Below, piece after piece: positions 1-11,490 of a stretch of 64,000 bases of DNA. This DNA is from Sclerodactyla briareus (lineage: Eukaryota > Echinodermata > Holothuroidea > Dendrochirotida > Sclerodactylidae), in assembly GCA_026419785.1 (NCBI GenBank), contig JAODTK010001333.1, positions 62,001-126,000 of the forward strand. The letters run 5' to 3'. Within the stretch, counting starts at the first letter, position 1, and the number at the start of each line of letters is the position of its first letter. The notes under the pieces are model-generated. The model was not told the DNA's origin. It saw only the letters and a list, made by a program, of their open reading frames with translations, and searched no databases. The translations under genes were made by a program, and so were the position numbers.

Positions 1-1968
1 TGGGGTGGGCTCGCCCATCCTTCTCAGTTCCTTGATTCGTATCCAGGAGAGAAAGGCATTCGTTCATAAACGATGACATCTACCTCCTCACTTGGAAATC
101 TCCTATCCCATCGCAGATCTGTATTCACTCTATGCCTAATTTACCGTTACTTTTATGGTCAATGTTCTTCTGAGCTTGGGGGATTTGCTGTTCCTCCTTA
201 ATCGACGGTTACTCGCCATACTCGCTCTTCTCTTCCCAGCCACCCGTTTCGGTCACATCTTCCACGTCATCGCACCGAAACCTATGCTCGCCCTTTTTCT
301 CGCCTTCGCGTGCAGGAATAGGGGGGCGGCTTCCTCGGGATGTATTCCCCTGTGATTTTGACCTCAGCGGTTCAAGAGTATGAATTAACAAGCTGGATCT
401 CTCTCTTTCTTTAGTTTCTTGTGCTTGGGGGGTGCCGTTTGTTGAGGCAATTAGGGTTAGCCCTTCCTCATGTCACTTTGTTTAAAAAAAAAAAAAAAAG
501 GTTTTTTTTTTGTTGTAAACCTAAAGGTATACATAACATTACACCTACGCAACCGAGAAGATGTTTTTATGGCAAAAATTACCGGTGATAATTACAACTA
601 ATCAACCTTAGTTCAATACCTCCCCTGATAAGGTTATTTAGAAGTACAGCTACGGCGAGAGAGTCGGTGGATGACGACACCTCGCAGTGATCCTTTTTTA
701 ATCGTGGATGCTGAAAACGGTAAATGCGAATCGGCATGTAGTGCGTGATTTGCAAGGCTTAGGGACCATCATCTGAATTCATCGAATAGCAGTAAACCAA
801 GCATATAATGGACTGAAAATGGACGGGATGAAAAATGATCGTGATTTTCTATAATAACAATAACAAATCATAAATATGTAACCATTCGTCGGAACATTCT
901 TGTCAGAAACAGAATAGGCTTAACTGCTAAATCCCATGCACACTACGAAGAACAACAGTTATAAACCCTCTGACCATACTGTAACTTGTTCCGACTGTCG
1001 TCTATATAACTGAACCCATGCAATATGCAGGCATACCCAGGGTTACAGTCAGTGACACCCACTCCGTGACCCAAATCACCAGATTCTTCCCAATTCAATC
1101 TATTTATCTCAAACATCTTTCATATGGAAGCAAGCTCAAAAGTCAACACCAATCGAATAATTACAATCTCAGTTACGATATGCACACTTGGTTTGGACTA
1201 GTAGAAGGTACAGCCACGCTCTCCGTTGTGCACATCAACCTCAAAACCTCTTTGGTCGCTTCATTATCCATTGCATACAGTAGCGTACGCAGAATTTCTC
1301 ATTGGGGGGAGGAGGGAGGAGGAGGGGAGAGGAGGGGAGGGGGGGGGGGGGGGGTGCTGGGTCGGTGGTGGAACCAAGAGAAATGCACCCTATAAATTGC
1401 ATCACCCTCCCTATTGGGATCATGGATCATGAGGATGGGGGGGGTGTGTTGTGAGCCACTTGCGTACGCCCCGATTGTCTTATACAACTTTGGCATTGTC
1501 CATTTTCCGTGGTGTACTCGCCAAGACTCCCAATCGGATAAGACCTCTCTCGGTACTGGGACTGTAAAGTGGCCTCTTGCATGGCAGAAAAGATGTTCTC
1601 CACCGTGGATCCTTTCTATTTTATAGGCCCTTCATGTGACAACGAGGCTTGACAACTGATTTATGACATATGGATCTTCATTCATTCTCCTTAATGCAAT
1701 CCCATAACCCTGCAGCTGTGCCAGGTAATCCCTGTGTTCGACATGAGACCGCTGTGCTCGGTAATCGTGTTAAACTATACAAGTCTGCGAATCTGGAAAC
1801 AAAACAATAAAGTTTCCTTCTGAGCTTTTGTGTTTTGGTTTCCCCCCAATTGAACTTGTCTGTATTGTGGCGTCCTTAAATACTTCCCGTTTCTCCCCGA
1901 ATCACGGCCCCGTCGCCTCTCAAACTCCAGCCGATGGAGCATATGGGACCTGCATGTTTCATGTTGGT
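1..1968. other. No recognisable gene or element
   Basis: Only short open frames occur here and none resembles a known protein. The stretch contains an A run followed by a T run near 485-510 and a purine-rich, G-rich block at about 1,300-1,354. The word GTAGCGTACGCAGAATTT just before the G block resembles the GTAGCGTAGCCAG-type end seen at 3.3 and 37.4 kb, so it may be a decayed copy of the same repeat. Confidence 0.5.
1300..1354. repeat. G-rich tract ending in a 16-base G run
   Basis: GGGGAGGAGGGAGG-type purine sequence runs into an uninterrupted run of G at about 1,339-1,354. The open frames on both strands across it are glycine- or proline-rich shadows of this low-complexity sequence. Confidence 0.9.
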
Positions 1969-1969
1969 T

Positions 1970-2950
1970 TAGTCTCTAGGATACAGATACGCTTTTAGCA
2001 ATCGCTTGAATGCCCAGATGTTGGTGGCGTGACCGTACTTCGAGTGGTAAAGTTCCAGACTGTCGCAGCCACCGCCGAGAATTAACCCGAGCGGCCCCTC
2101 TGGAACTGACACGCAGTTGAACAGATATTCTCCTGAAGAGGAGCGTGTAATGTGCGAACCGGGTTGTCGCGCTTGAGGCGGTTCGAATGTACATTGGGGT
2201 TGAGTGCATAATCGATTTGAAGACCCGAAGTGCGAGTTTGAAGTCAATACCTCAGTACCGTAGCCAATGAGTTCCTTGAGGAGGAGTGATGCGTGATCAC
2301 GCCGTTTTTTCGGAGATTAGTTTGGCAGCTCTGTTTTGTAGTTTCTGCAAACGTTTTTCTGTTTCCCTTGGAAGCTACAGACGAATCGAGTTACAGTAGT
2401 CTAATCGAGAAAGCAAGAGGGTCCCATCAACAGTGTGACTGTGACTTCGTCGATGTAGTGGCGTATTTTACCAATGCTCCGCATATGAAAATTTATTGAC
2501 TTACTGAGCTTGGAATGTGGCTGGTCTATTCATTGTATCGTCGGAAACAACCTCAGGTTCCGGACTGAGGTGATGGGTAAGTTCAGTGTTTCAATAAAGA
2601 GATAGGAGATGTTTTACCGATTTCAATGTCGCTGATGACCCGTTATGAGGAGCTCGGTTTTTGTCCTCGTTGACTTTAACTTGTTCGCCCCATCCAAGAC
2701 TGGATATCACACGCATGACGACCATCTTAACAAGCACATTCCGCATCCATATACATTTTGGAAATAAGGTCATCGGCGTACATTGGTACTTCATCTCAAT
2801 GTTTTGCGAATGATATCGCCGGTTGGAGCTGTGTATAGAGTGAACACAAAGGACCAATCACAGACCCTTGAACACCCCAATTTAGCCACGTTGTCAGGGG
2901 AAAAACAATCCTGCCACCCGCACATAATTATGGTATATTTTGAGGGAATC
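1970..2950 (-). mobile_element. LINE fragment, L2/CR1-like reverse transcriptase C-terminal half
   Basis: Read on the minus strand, with frameshifts and stops, this encodes the second half of a non-LTR retrotransposon polymerase. In order it shows a GVQGSVIGPL block (about 2,870-2,840) matching the GVPQGS(V/I)LGPL motif of reverse transcriptases, the catalytic MYADD at 2,769-2,780, a QSWMG / KVNEDKN segment, then LQNRAAKLIS (about 2,330), IDFKLALRVFKS (about 2,240), and a C-terminal SGTLPLEVRS...FKRLLKAYLY. This order is that of the L2-like/Jockey-superfamily RT palm and thumb. Blocks sit in different frames separated by small indels, so it is a dead copy. No endonuclease or 3-prime tail was recognised. 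The outer limits are approximate. Confidence 0.85.
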
Positions 2951-3149
2951 ATATTCTAGACAATTTTGTAATCCAACAAGCATAGCAATGCCCTTTTTGA
3001 CTTGTGTGAGCCCTTTTACACATGCATAATAAGGAGGGAATATCAGGTGAGTTATAACATTAAACGCGACGAAAAAGCATGATTCTCGTACCTCACCATA
3101 CCTCCATTATCCTCATGCCATTTTGGCCCACTTCTTTTTCCGTTTATCA

Positions 3150-3305
3150 TGGATTCATTCCTCATTTTTGGCTGGATATTTTGCTCCTCCCCTAGTTCGT
3201 CTCGTTTTCCCACTTCCCCCTCCTTTATTTTCCCGTGTTTGAGCCTTCAGTTTTCCCTTGTGCTCTTCCCCGCCCTCCCGCTGGCTACGCCCCTGGAACG
3301 AATAG
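3150..3305 (+). repeat. Pyrimidine-rich repeat ending in a CGCTGGCTACGCC-type terminus
   Basis: A C/T-rich stretch runs into CCGCTGGCTACGCCCCTGG at about 3,280-3,297. The same arrangement of a long pyrimidine tract followed by CCGCTGGCTACGCTACTG closes the much longer tract at 36.7-37.4 kb, so the two are probably copies of one dispersed repeat. The 93-residue open frame here is a low-complexity reading of it. Confidence 0.6.
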
Positions 3306-3944
3306 ATTATAAGGGTGAATCTCTAGCTAAGACATTCATTGGTGATGGTGGATCTTTGCATGCAGTCAATTCAATCCGAGAGGGGAAATATGCAACTAAT
3401 GTTTTGAAGGAAAAGGTGAATATAGGTTAAACCACCCTGAGGGAGGGATGGTGAAGATTGTGATTGACTCCCTGATCCCTGTGAGTGAGACCGCCGCTTC
3501 CGTTTGCTTGAACCCGTTGCGAATTTGGTTGTCTTCATCTTATTCTTGCAGTGGCGCCACATGAATCTGGTGGCGCACTGCAGTAATGTAATTGAGCAAT
3601 TTGTTCCCCCAAAAACCAATTCACGGTTCCCTCTACCTTCACCTCACCATTCCCGGAGTCTCGTTGCACCTAGGGGCGCCATAGATGACCTCGCAACCAC
3701 CCCTCTCCACGCCATTTCTGTTTTCGGCCTTCCTCGGTGCCACCAGGCAGGCTGATCTCCGGCCATTCTGAGATGTTGTTGTTCTCCCATCGATGTCTCT
3801 GCCTGCTCTTTCTTTCCCCTGGTACCGTGCCCTGCAAGGATCGTCTTGGCCAGTCCTGACATCTTGAGACAACCGTCCACTTCAGTTTGCGTTCGTCACC
3901 GTGGTGATGGCCTGTCTGATTCTGTTTGGAGATTGGAGATGGCA
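3306..3944. other. No recognisable gene or element
   Basis: Several overlapping short open frames occur on both strands, none with a recognisable domain. Confidence 0.4.
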
Positions 3945-4110
3945 TGTTGTAACGAGTCACCATTGCTCGAGTCACAACATCAAGTTCATGAAGTGGTGAG
4001 TCACATCAAGTCAATTCATTTCTTACAACACTCGAGTCAAGTCAAGCATACACATTGTCCAAGTCAGTCAGACCAATCATTAAGTCAAGTCAAATTTTCC
4101 CCTCTTATAT
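3945..4110. repeat. AAGTC/GAGTC short-motif repeat
   Basis: Irregular repetition of AAGTC, GAGTCA and CTCGAGTCAAGTCAAG. It belongs with the blocks at 4,780-4,870 and 5,452-5,575, which carry the same motifs in both orientations. Together they suggest one degraded repeat element later interrupted. Confidence 0.7.
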
Positions 4111-4779
4111 TACCTAATTTTAACATTGGTCCTGTAATAAATCGTGGCTTGACTCCAATAGCAACTTAGACGTATGCCCATGTATTAACCTATATTTTTT
4201 GGCAGGGGGGGGGCACTCATGACCTCAAATAAGCGTTGTAGAAAGATGCCACAAGATGACTCTACTTTTCGTAAAGAACTTCTAACGAAATTACCCTCAG
4301 GAGATCGCCTGAATGCTCCCATGTTTTGCAACATATCCTATCCTAATGCTTCCAGGTACATGGTATGAATTTGAAACATAGTGACAAAACATAGCAATAA
4401 ACTGCCTGATTTTCCCCTTTAATGAAACAATACACAAGTTACATTCAATTCCTCTGTTAAAAGAAAGTAGGCCTATACGATTTCCAACCTACCTTACGTG
4501 AAATCATTTATCAGCTTCTTTGGCATTGACATAAGGCAATACAGTGAGAATTATCCCCCTTTACGAAGGATAGACTACATTGGCCTTTTCACTGCTTTCC
4601 AAGCTCCCATCGAACCAGAACTTAACCCCTGTCATTAGTGATTTATCACAAATGCATAAGTTGCACATCTTGTTGCATTTGACTCCCAATGACTCCAACC
4701 ACGTTGTTGTATCATCTGGGCTTAGGTGACTTGCACCACACGTCGCACAGATTTCTACGAAACGTGCTCTTGATTAAAA
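4111..4779. other. No recognisable gene or element
   Basis: AT-leaning DNA containing an 8-base G run near 4,206. It lies between two GAGTC-motif blocks and may be the body of that element, but nothing in it is recognisable. Confidence 0.35.
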
Positions 4780-4870
4780 AAAAAAAGACGCAAGTCTTTT
4801 GACGTGACTCGAGTCATTTGGCGTGACTCGAGTCCCAACCTTGACTCGAGTCATTGCATGCCTTGGGTCA
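4780..4870. repeat. Block of TGACTCGAGTCA palindromes
   Basis: The 12-base palindrome TGACTCGAGTCA occurs exactly at 4,805-4,816 and 4,842-4,853, and with one change at 4,824-4,835. It is preceded by a run of A. The motif is the fusion of the GAGTC and GACTC words found in the neighbouring blocks. Confidence 0.85.
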
Positions 4871-4879
4871 GTTTCATTT

Positions 4880-5451
4880 AGTGAACAAAGGGGTCAGGTA
4901 AGACAAAATCCTCATGAGAGACCCCGAAGCCACAACATCCCAAAGAGAAGAACCACTCCAGATGCTTCAAAGAATGCGCCCACAATTCTTGAAAAATAAT
5001 CAGACTGTTCTTGAATGCATTCCACACCTTAACACAACATCTTCAGGATACTACTTCCCACGCATTAATAACTCTCTGGGAGAATAAATCTTTCCGAAAG
5101 TCCAATCTACAGCGTTAACCACGAGGCTTGAGACAATGCCCCTATTGGTGGTAACTTTGGAAAACTCAAGAAATAGTGTAAGGAGAGGCCCTCGAAACCA
5201 TGATCATTTTAATTAACCTGAATCAAATCACCACAAATTCGTCCTCAGTTCCATCCGCAATTAAACCGATGCGCCTTAATCGCTCTTCGTAAGGTAAATT
5301 TCCAGTAATCTAATTAATCTAGTGCCATCCGCTAACGTTTTTTCAATTACCTGCCCTTGTCTTCGAGAAATATGGATTCCATACTTTGTCAGAATACTCC
5401 AGGTGAGGTCTCACTCAGCTGCTTAACAACCTGACAACAATATCTTTGTTC
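4880..5451 (-). mobile_element. LINE fragment, CR1-like polymerase C-terminus
   Basis: The minus strand encodes the extreme C-terminal part of a non-LTR retrotransposon ORF2. VRPHLEYSDKVWNP (about 5,405-5,365) is the hallmark thumb motif. EKRLRRIGL, a segment ending HCLKPRG.RCRLDFRKDLFSQRVINAW, and VWNAFKNSL (near 5,000) follow in the correct order. Frames shift several times, so this is a 5-prime-truncated dead copy. It aligns by eye over its length with 24,600-24,930 and 25,290-25,380 and is clearly the same family. It starts immediately beside an AAGTC repeat block, which suggests insertion into that repeat or deletion at the junction. Confidence 0.85.
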
Positions 5452-5575
5452 AGAGTCAAGTCAAGTCAAGTACATTTTTAGTGGTTACTTGAGTCAAGTC
5501 AAGTCATTGGGGGGCATGTCTGCTCGTGTCAGGTCATTCATTTGGGTTTAGGCCCAAGTCAAGTCAACACTGGAG
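5452..5575. repeat. AAGTC/GAGTC repeat, right-hand block
   Basis: GAGTCAAGTCAAGTCAAGT followed by further TCAAGTCAAGTCA copies. Continues the motif of the 3.9-4.1 and 4.8 kb blocks on the other side of the LINE fragment. Confidence 0.8.
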
Positions 5576-7984
5576 AGATGTGTCCCTGTTGGATCTGTTA
5601 GGAGTCTTCTGAAACGTCTCATTTCTGTGGCTGGTATTTTCCCTCTCGAGTCGGCTGTCAGGGTCCACGACTCACATGCATTCCGGGAATAATGGATGTG
5701 ACCAGTGGCGCAGCATTCGATTTTTTGACCGGAGGGTGATTTTCCGGTCCTTCCAAAACGGCCTTCAGTTTCTGTACTGCTGCTATTGTCTGAGCAAAAC
5801 CCTGAAGAGTATTTTTCTTGACTGTCCCTTCTCTGTTACTATTGCTTCCAGGTACATGGATCACTATTGCACGAAATTTGGTATCCCGGTTTTTTCGATC
5901 ATCTGGCTGCGTAAGTTGTTTTTTTTTTTAGTGTACAAATATTCCAACATGGCCCTGTAATTTCCTTGGATTCCTGTTATGCTTGATCTGATAAATATAG
6001 GGACAACATCCATTAAACTTTTCTTATAACTGTTTATAAATCTTCAGGGCACCTAACACTCGATAAAACCGAAAGGTTTTTTTTTTTCAAGAGTGGAGGC
6101 TAAAGCTGCACAATTTTACCAGCTCAGATGCAGGCTCGAGTGACCACAGCACCACCTTACTGTTTACGTTGCGAGAAACTTCGATTGCCTAACATGGACA
6201 ATAAAAGTACAAAAACCATTTAAATTTAGCTATATATATATACAATGATCGTTTGGTAGTCGTGAGGATTAGCCCTAATTCCAGAAAAAGAGGAATGTTC
6301 GATTGCGCAATATTTCCAACATTCGTATTCACAGAGAAATCATAACCTTCGGGTATTCGAGTAAATATAGTCTTTCAGTGTGGTGGCTAGTTTAATCCCC
6401 TATATGACCTGTGACCTCTGGGCTTATGGTAACTATAGTGTCCAGTTCACGTTACAGTACCTGTGTTCTACAGATTTCGACCATGACCAAACCGGCGACT
6501 CCAAATCGGGGATATGTGTGGAAAGAATGGAAAATTGTAAAGCTGACGGACATACAACACTCACGCACACACACACACATGCACAAGACGCGCAGACGCA
6601 CTCATAAACACAGAAATAACACAAACACTCACACGAACCAGGAAATGCATGCACTCTAACTAACACACACACCACAAACGACACACACGGACACCTTCAT
6701 GAGTGCAAACCCGACACCCTGGTATTGGAGCCCACCACATGGTACCCTGAGGCTCTTTTTTTCAATTAAACCACCACTATTGCTACCATATCAACCGTGT
6801 TAGGCAACCAGCAACAGTACATTTGTGGTGCCGGAATTTCTGGGGGGTCCAATCCAAGACTCACCCTACCCCAAGTAAAAACCTGCATTTTGAAGTTTCT
6901 CACAGAATAAAATCGAACAGAAGAAAAAAAAAAAACTCACTGTGGAGAGTGTTTTGGTTACTGTCAGTGGCATCCCACTCATCGGTCGGGGCGCTCTTAT
7001 AGAATAGGGCGGTTTTGCGATAAATGCACAGATAATGCCTGGGCACTGGGATATTCCGTCGTGGAGCACACCACTTCACACAAGGCGAAACCGAACGATC
7101 ATCCACCTCACAGAATCGTAACATTATCTCTTGCAGGGACATGTCCCGAAGATATTCAATAGGAATTCATAGAACTTGTGTCCTGTTATCCTTATTATTT
7201 GGGCACGATTCAATAGTCTGTAGGAACTTGGAGGATGGATATGCCGATATGAGGCTCGCGTATAGCGCACCGACGGAATGGATGAAAATCCCCAAGAGGA
7301 GGAAGGGGGGTGGGTTTGGCTCATGAATATAGGTGAAATGGCAACTGACTACAATATCTACCCGACCAGTGAGGTAACCAGCGCAAGTCGAACGTCTTGA
7401 TAGCTTCGGACGGCAAATTCCCGTGGCGAATACGCTGCATGTTTCGTCACCTACCTCATTTATTGTTTGTCCACATTTCAAATTGACCTTACTGACAGCT
7501 GTCCCTGCCATGGGATGGGTGGCTTGGAACATGTCCACCACATTGGCCTAATATTTGATATCAGTGGCCAGCCCAAGTACCCAACTGCATAATTCCTAGT
7601 CAATGTTATATTAGCTATATGTATCACAAACCAACCTTGTTGTAAACAGTCTTCTGGCTGCACCCCTTCCACATCTTAGGGCCGAGATGTGATGAAGGAC
7701 AAATCATTTTCCCCTGAGCATAGGTTTTATTGTCAACTAGGCTGGCATGATCATCCTTTACCTCTGACAGTATCGGTAAACACTGCTCTGCAGAGAGAGG
7801 TTGGAGTAATGTAAACAAACCGGTCTCACGTCAGAGAAGCTCATTGGACGTTGGTAATGGGGTCATTAATTGGAATTTAATTAAAATCTATCACACTTCG
7901 AACATAAATGTATCTCAGCCTATCCAAGGCGAGCATCCACCTACCAAGTTTCCAACCTGATCCCATGACTGTTCAGAAGTTTCA
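5576..7984. other. No recognisable gene; contains a CA-rich microsatellite
   Basis: Short open frames only. A plausible splice acceptor (CTCTTGCAG) near 7,136 precedes a 61-codon frame at 7,141-7,326, but the encoded sequence is not recognisable and no donor is evident. Confidence 0.4.
6555..6700 (+). repeat. CA-rich imperfect microsatellite
   Basis: CACACACACAC and ACACTCACAC-type repetition, interrupted by GCGCAGACGC. Histidine/threonine-rich and cysteine/valine-rich frames on the two strands are its translations. Confidence 0.85.
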
Positions 7985-7988
7985 TGAT

Positions 7989-8051
7989 GAACGTTACGAA
8001 CACCGGACGAACTAACGAACGAACTGACGAACGAACGGACGGAGAGACATG
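7989..8051 (+). repeat. GAAC/GGAC tetranucleotide-like repeat
   Basis: GAACGTTACGAACACCGGAC is followed by ACGAACGAACTGACGAACG and GGACGGAGAGACATG. It is a short degenerate tandem tract of GAAC and GGAC units. Confidence 0.75.
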
Positions 8052-9479
8052 ATTGACTTGTAAAGCCTGCCTCTCCCGCACTAAAACACATATGTTTATA
8101 GCAATTTGAGAATTACAACTGTTCAGTATGCGTTAGTATCTCTTGATTGCTCTCCTTCGATTGAGAAAAGATTGCGCAAAGCAAACAGAAATTTAAGACG
8201 TATCACGAGAAACATTACCTTCGTGGTATATCGAATGAGTATAGTCAAAGCACTGTGTTAGTGTGGTGGCTTTAGTTAGTATAAAGTGTAGAGCCTCTAA
8301 CGCGAATCAAAACCGTGACTGAAGTTTCACATTACTCGATGTTTTGCTTTTACTTATAAATTGATTCTTGACAGCCCTATCTCTTAAAACCTCTCCAATT
8401 AACTTTTCGATTTACGCACACGTTTTTCATTATTCCCCACTGTTGCCCGGCCGACTGGGTATCCAGTACGTGCTTCCATCTAGGACCCCGCGGAGCTGGG
8501 CCCACCAGGTGTTGGCTATTATCCATCCTAAACGCGGGTAATCGGTACCAGGCGGTGGATTCTAGTTCACCGCAAACCAAAACGGTCAGCAAACAAACGA
8601 CGTCGTCTACTCGAAGAGCTAACGTAAGGAATGTTCGTATAGACAAACGTGACTGAGTCGTGGGTATAGAATTCTGAAAGGCTTACAGTATGCCTACATA
8701 AGTATTTGTCTATGATACACTTCATCCTGTGTATACGTTTGGTACGGGGGACTGCGACGTGCTTTACTGCTTTCCAACGTAGACCGATTGCGACTACGGG
8801 GTTTTGGATATTCGGCCTTGCTGCCGTCTCACAGTGTATATGGTACGTGCAAACATTTACGGCATTCACATTTTAGATGGAAAAATATCCCCCACCACTC
8901 GTGTTTAACAACTCGGTATCGTCCAAAAGTTCAGCGAGGCCGCTATGAACGGGGGCGTATACAGCGATGTTTTTTTTTGTGTGTGTGTGTGGGGGGGGGG
9001 GGGGGATCGGACATATCTGTATATGTGAGTTGCTGACTGATATGGGGGTGGAGTCTAAGGTGTCCCCCCCCCCGGAAATTTAGGTTTGTACTCTCTAGTC
9101 TCTAGATGCCCTCTGGTGCATATTTCAAGTAAAATTCGACAGAGTAGAATTGCTTTTTCGATATGATTTCTATGCCAGTCGAAGAAAAGTGATGGAATGA
9201 CGAAGAAATACTGCATACGGTACCTCATATCAAAGTAGATTTATACGAATCGGAATTTAGTCTTAGGAATTCTGTATGCCTGACTTCTCATGAGTTAGCT
9301 CGCATGAGTGACTAAATGGGCTCAACCCATCGCAATCACTGAGTGCGTAGGCAGGATTTCATGGTGTGGTGATTGTGGTAACGTGAATGATTTTATGTTC
9401 TCGCCTGAATGAAATCAGGAAGAGATTCTTAGTGGTAACTTTTTGACGCCGCGCCGTTTATGTGTGGTGGGGTGTGATG
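8052..9479. other. No recognisable gene; GT run and G/C tracts
   Basis: Contains GTGTGTGTGTGTG followed by a G run (about 8,978-9,005) and a C run near 9,065. Open frames of 82-100 codons at 8.4-9.0 kb show no recognisable domain. Confidence 0.4.
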
Positions 9480-9829
9480 TGGATGTCACACTTTGCGTTA
9501 GCAGGATTTCTCAACAAAACCGTGAGGCCCGATTTATGACGAATTCATGGTAGCACCGGGTTGAGGTTTGTACACGATGATTAGATTTGGGCAGCAAAGT
9601 AATTGATTAAGTTGGGTAATTAGCTATTTCATGTAATCTTAGGTTCATGTTACGTAGCAAGATACGCGAGAAACCGTATTGGCTACAGTGATGTAGTTTG
9701 ACATGTTGGACCTGGATGATGTAGATGAACTGAATCAGATTTTTCAGCCTCAAAATGCTGTAATTAAGTGGTCTAATGCATAATTCATGCGAAATTTTTT
9801 CAAGTTAGTCGGATTTTCACGAAACTTGG
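9480..9829 (+). repeat. Family A repeat, left body of copy 1
   Basis: Begins near CGTTAGCAGGATTTCTC and matches the 46.0-46.3 kb copy in order: GTTAGCAGGATTTCT, AATTAGATTT, GGGTAATTAG, GAAACCGTA, then GATGAACTGAATCAG at about 9,724. It ends in the words TTCAAGTTAGTCGGATTTTC and ACGAAACTTGGTGG, which recur at 35.7-35.9, 38.2 and 46.3-46.4 kb. No coding potential. The hairpin end seen in other copies is not found here. Confidence 0.75.
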
Positions 9830-11485
9830 TGGATGTGTTTACAATGGTTTCCGAGGACTTTAAAAGTGAATTTAAACTCCCGCTTCGATCCAGACGCAGA
9901 CTTTTGTAGTTACAAGGGGTCAAAGTTTAATTTAATAGATTTTCGCAATAACATTAGGCATTGTCATTGGAATGCAAAATATGATTCTAGGAGTGGATCA
10001 AAAAAATATAAACTGGTTATTTTTGAGATGGGATAGACTTGTGTTGCTTGCTTCTGAAGGAAACCAACTCCCGCTTTGAGCGGACGCATACTTTTGGTAG
10101 TACAAGGGGTCAAAGTTTTTAATAGCTTTTTCGCAAAACCTTAGCATTTCATTGGAATGCAAATATGCTAATAGGAGTGGAGGCATCACTGGAGAGTAAA
10201 ACAATTTTTATAAAAACCGTCAGTCATTGAAGGTCATCCATCAAATTCACGTAGGGTGTCAAAAACTGATTTTGTACTTTTTGGCAATAATAGCACTGGG
10301 CATGGCATCAGAATGCAAAATGCGCATAGGAGTGGATGTATTACATGCGAGTTACATTCATATAAAAATGCCATGTCATTTAACGGTCATTCAAGGTCAC
10401 TTTAGGCGTGTCAAAAACTGTTTTCTGGCCCATAATCGGAGAATTGAATATCTGTGAGGCTGGAAGGTTCACCTTGTGATAAACTTGTTTTTGACCCTGC
10501 CTGTGTGTTGCGACCTCTGACCCTCAATTTGACCTCTGTCGGGTGTTGGTCATGTGTAAAGGTGAGTCTTGAATAAATGTGCTTATCAAAGGAGTGTTAC
10601 GGCAAAAAAATAGAAGAAACTGGTTAGTTTTGGATATGTGATAGACCTTTGTGTGCTTTATGGAGGGGACCAACTCCGCTCGATCGGACTATGACTTTGG
10701 TAGGTACAAGGGGGTCAAAGTTTAATTAATAGCTTTTTCACAATAACAGTGGCGGAGTGTTCACTTGGAATGCAATATGTTTAGGAGTGGATGCATCACA
10801 TGGAGAGAACAACTTTTATAAAAAACCGCCCTGTCATGACGGTTATCAAAGGTCACGTAAGGATCAAAAAAACTGATTTTTATTAATTTTTGGCAATAGC
10901 ACGGCATGTTCATCAGAATGCAAAATGCGCCTAGGAGTGGGGAAGTATCACATGGCGAGTTAAATTTTATAAAAACTGCATGTCATGTAAAGGTTCATTC
11001 AAGGTCATTCAGGTCACTCAGGGAGTCAAAAACTGGTTTTCTGGCCATAATGCCGGAGAACTGATTTCTGTGAAGAATGGAAGTTCACCATTGTGATATA
11101 ATTGTTGACATGCATGCGTGTGACCTCTAAAACCTCAATTTGACCTATGTCGGGGGGTCATGTGGTAAAGGTTGAGTCTTGCATAAATGTGACTTATTTA
11201 AGGAGTTACGGGCAAGAAATAGAAACGTTATTTTTAGGGTATGTGATAGACCTTTGTGTGCTTTACTGGAGGAGACCAACTCCCGCTTCGATTGGACACT
11301 TTCTTTGGTAGTACAAGGCGCCGCTCAAAGTTCAATTAATAGGCTTTTCGCTAATAACATGGGCGGCGTGTTCATTGGAATTGCAATATCTTCTAGGAGT
11401 GGATGCATCACATGAGTTGTAAACACTTTTTATAAAAACAGCAATGCATTGAAGGTCATCAAGGTCACGTAGGGTCAAACATCGA
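9830..11485 (+). repeat. Tandem array of a ~600-bp family A segment (about 2.5 copies)
   Basis: The landmark (T)AGAAACTGGTTA(T/G)TTTT...GTGATAGAC(C)TTTGTGTGCTT recurs near 10,005, 10,610 and 11,220, a spacing of about 605 bp. It is each time followed by CCAACTCCCGCTTCGAT(C)GGAC, TACAAGGGGTCAAAG, AGGAGTGGATGCATCACATG and AAGGTCA words. A partial unit precedes it at about 9,870-9,990. Each unit contains an internal duplication of about 165 bp (GAATGCAAAATGCGC...AGGAGTGG). Units differ by many single-base indels. The same segment is present once, not tandemly, in the 38 kb copy. Confidence 0.85.
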
Positions 11486-11490
11486 TTTTT

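Noticed and set aside
7141-7326. Possible exon after a CTCTTGCAG acceptor
   Set aside because: Encoded sequence unrecognised and no convincing donor follows.
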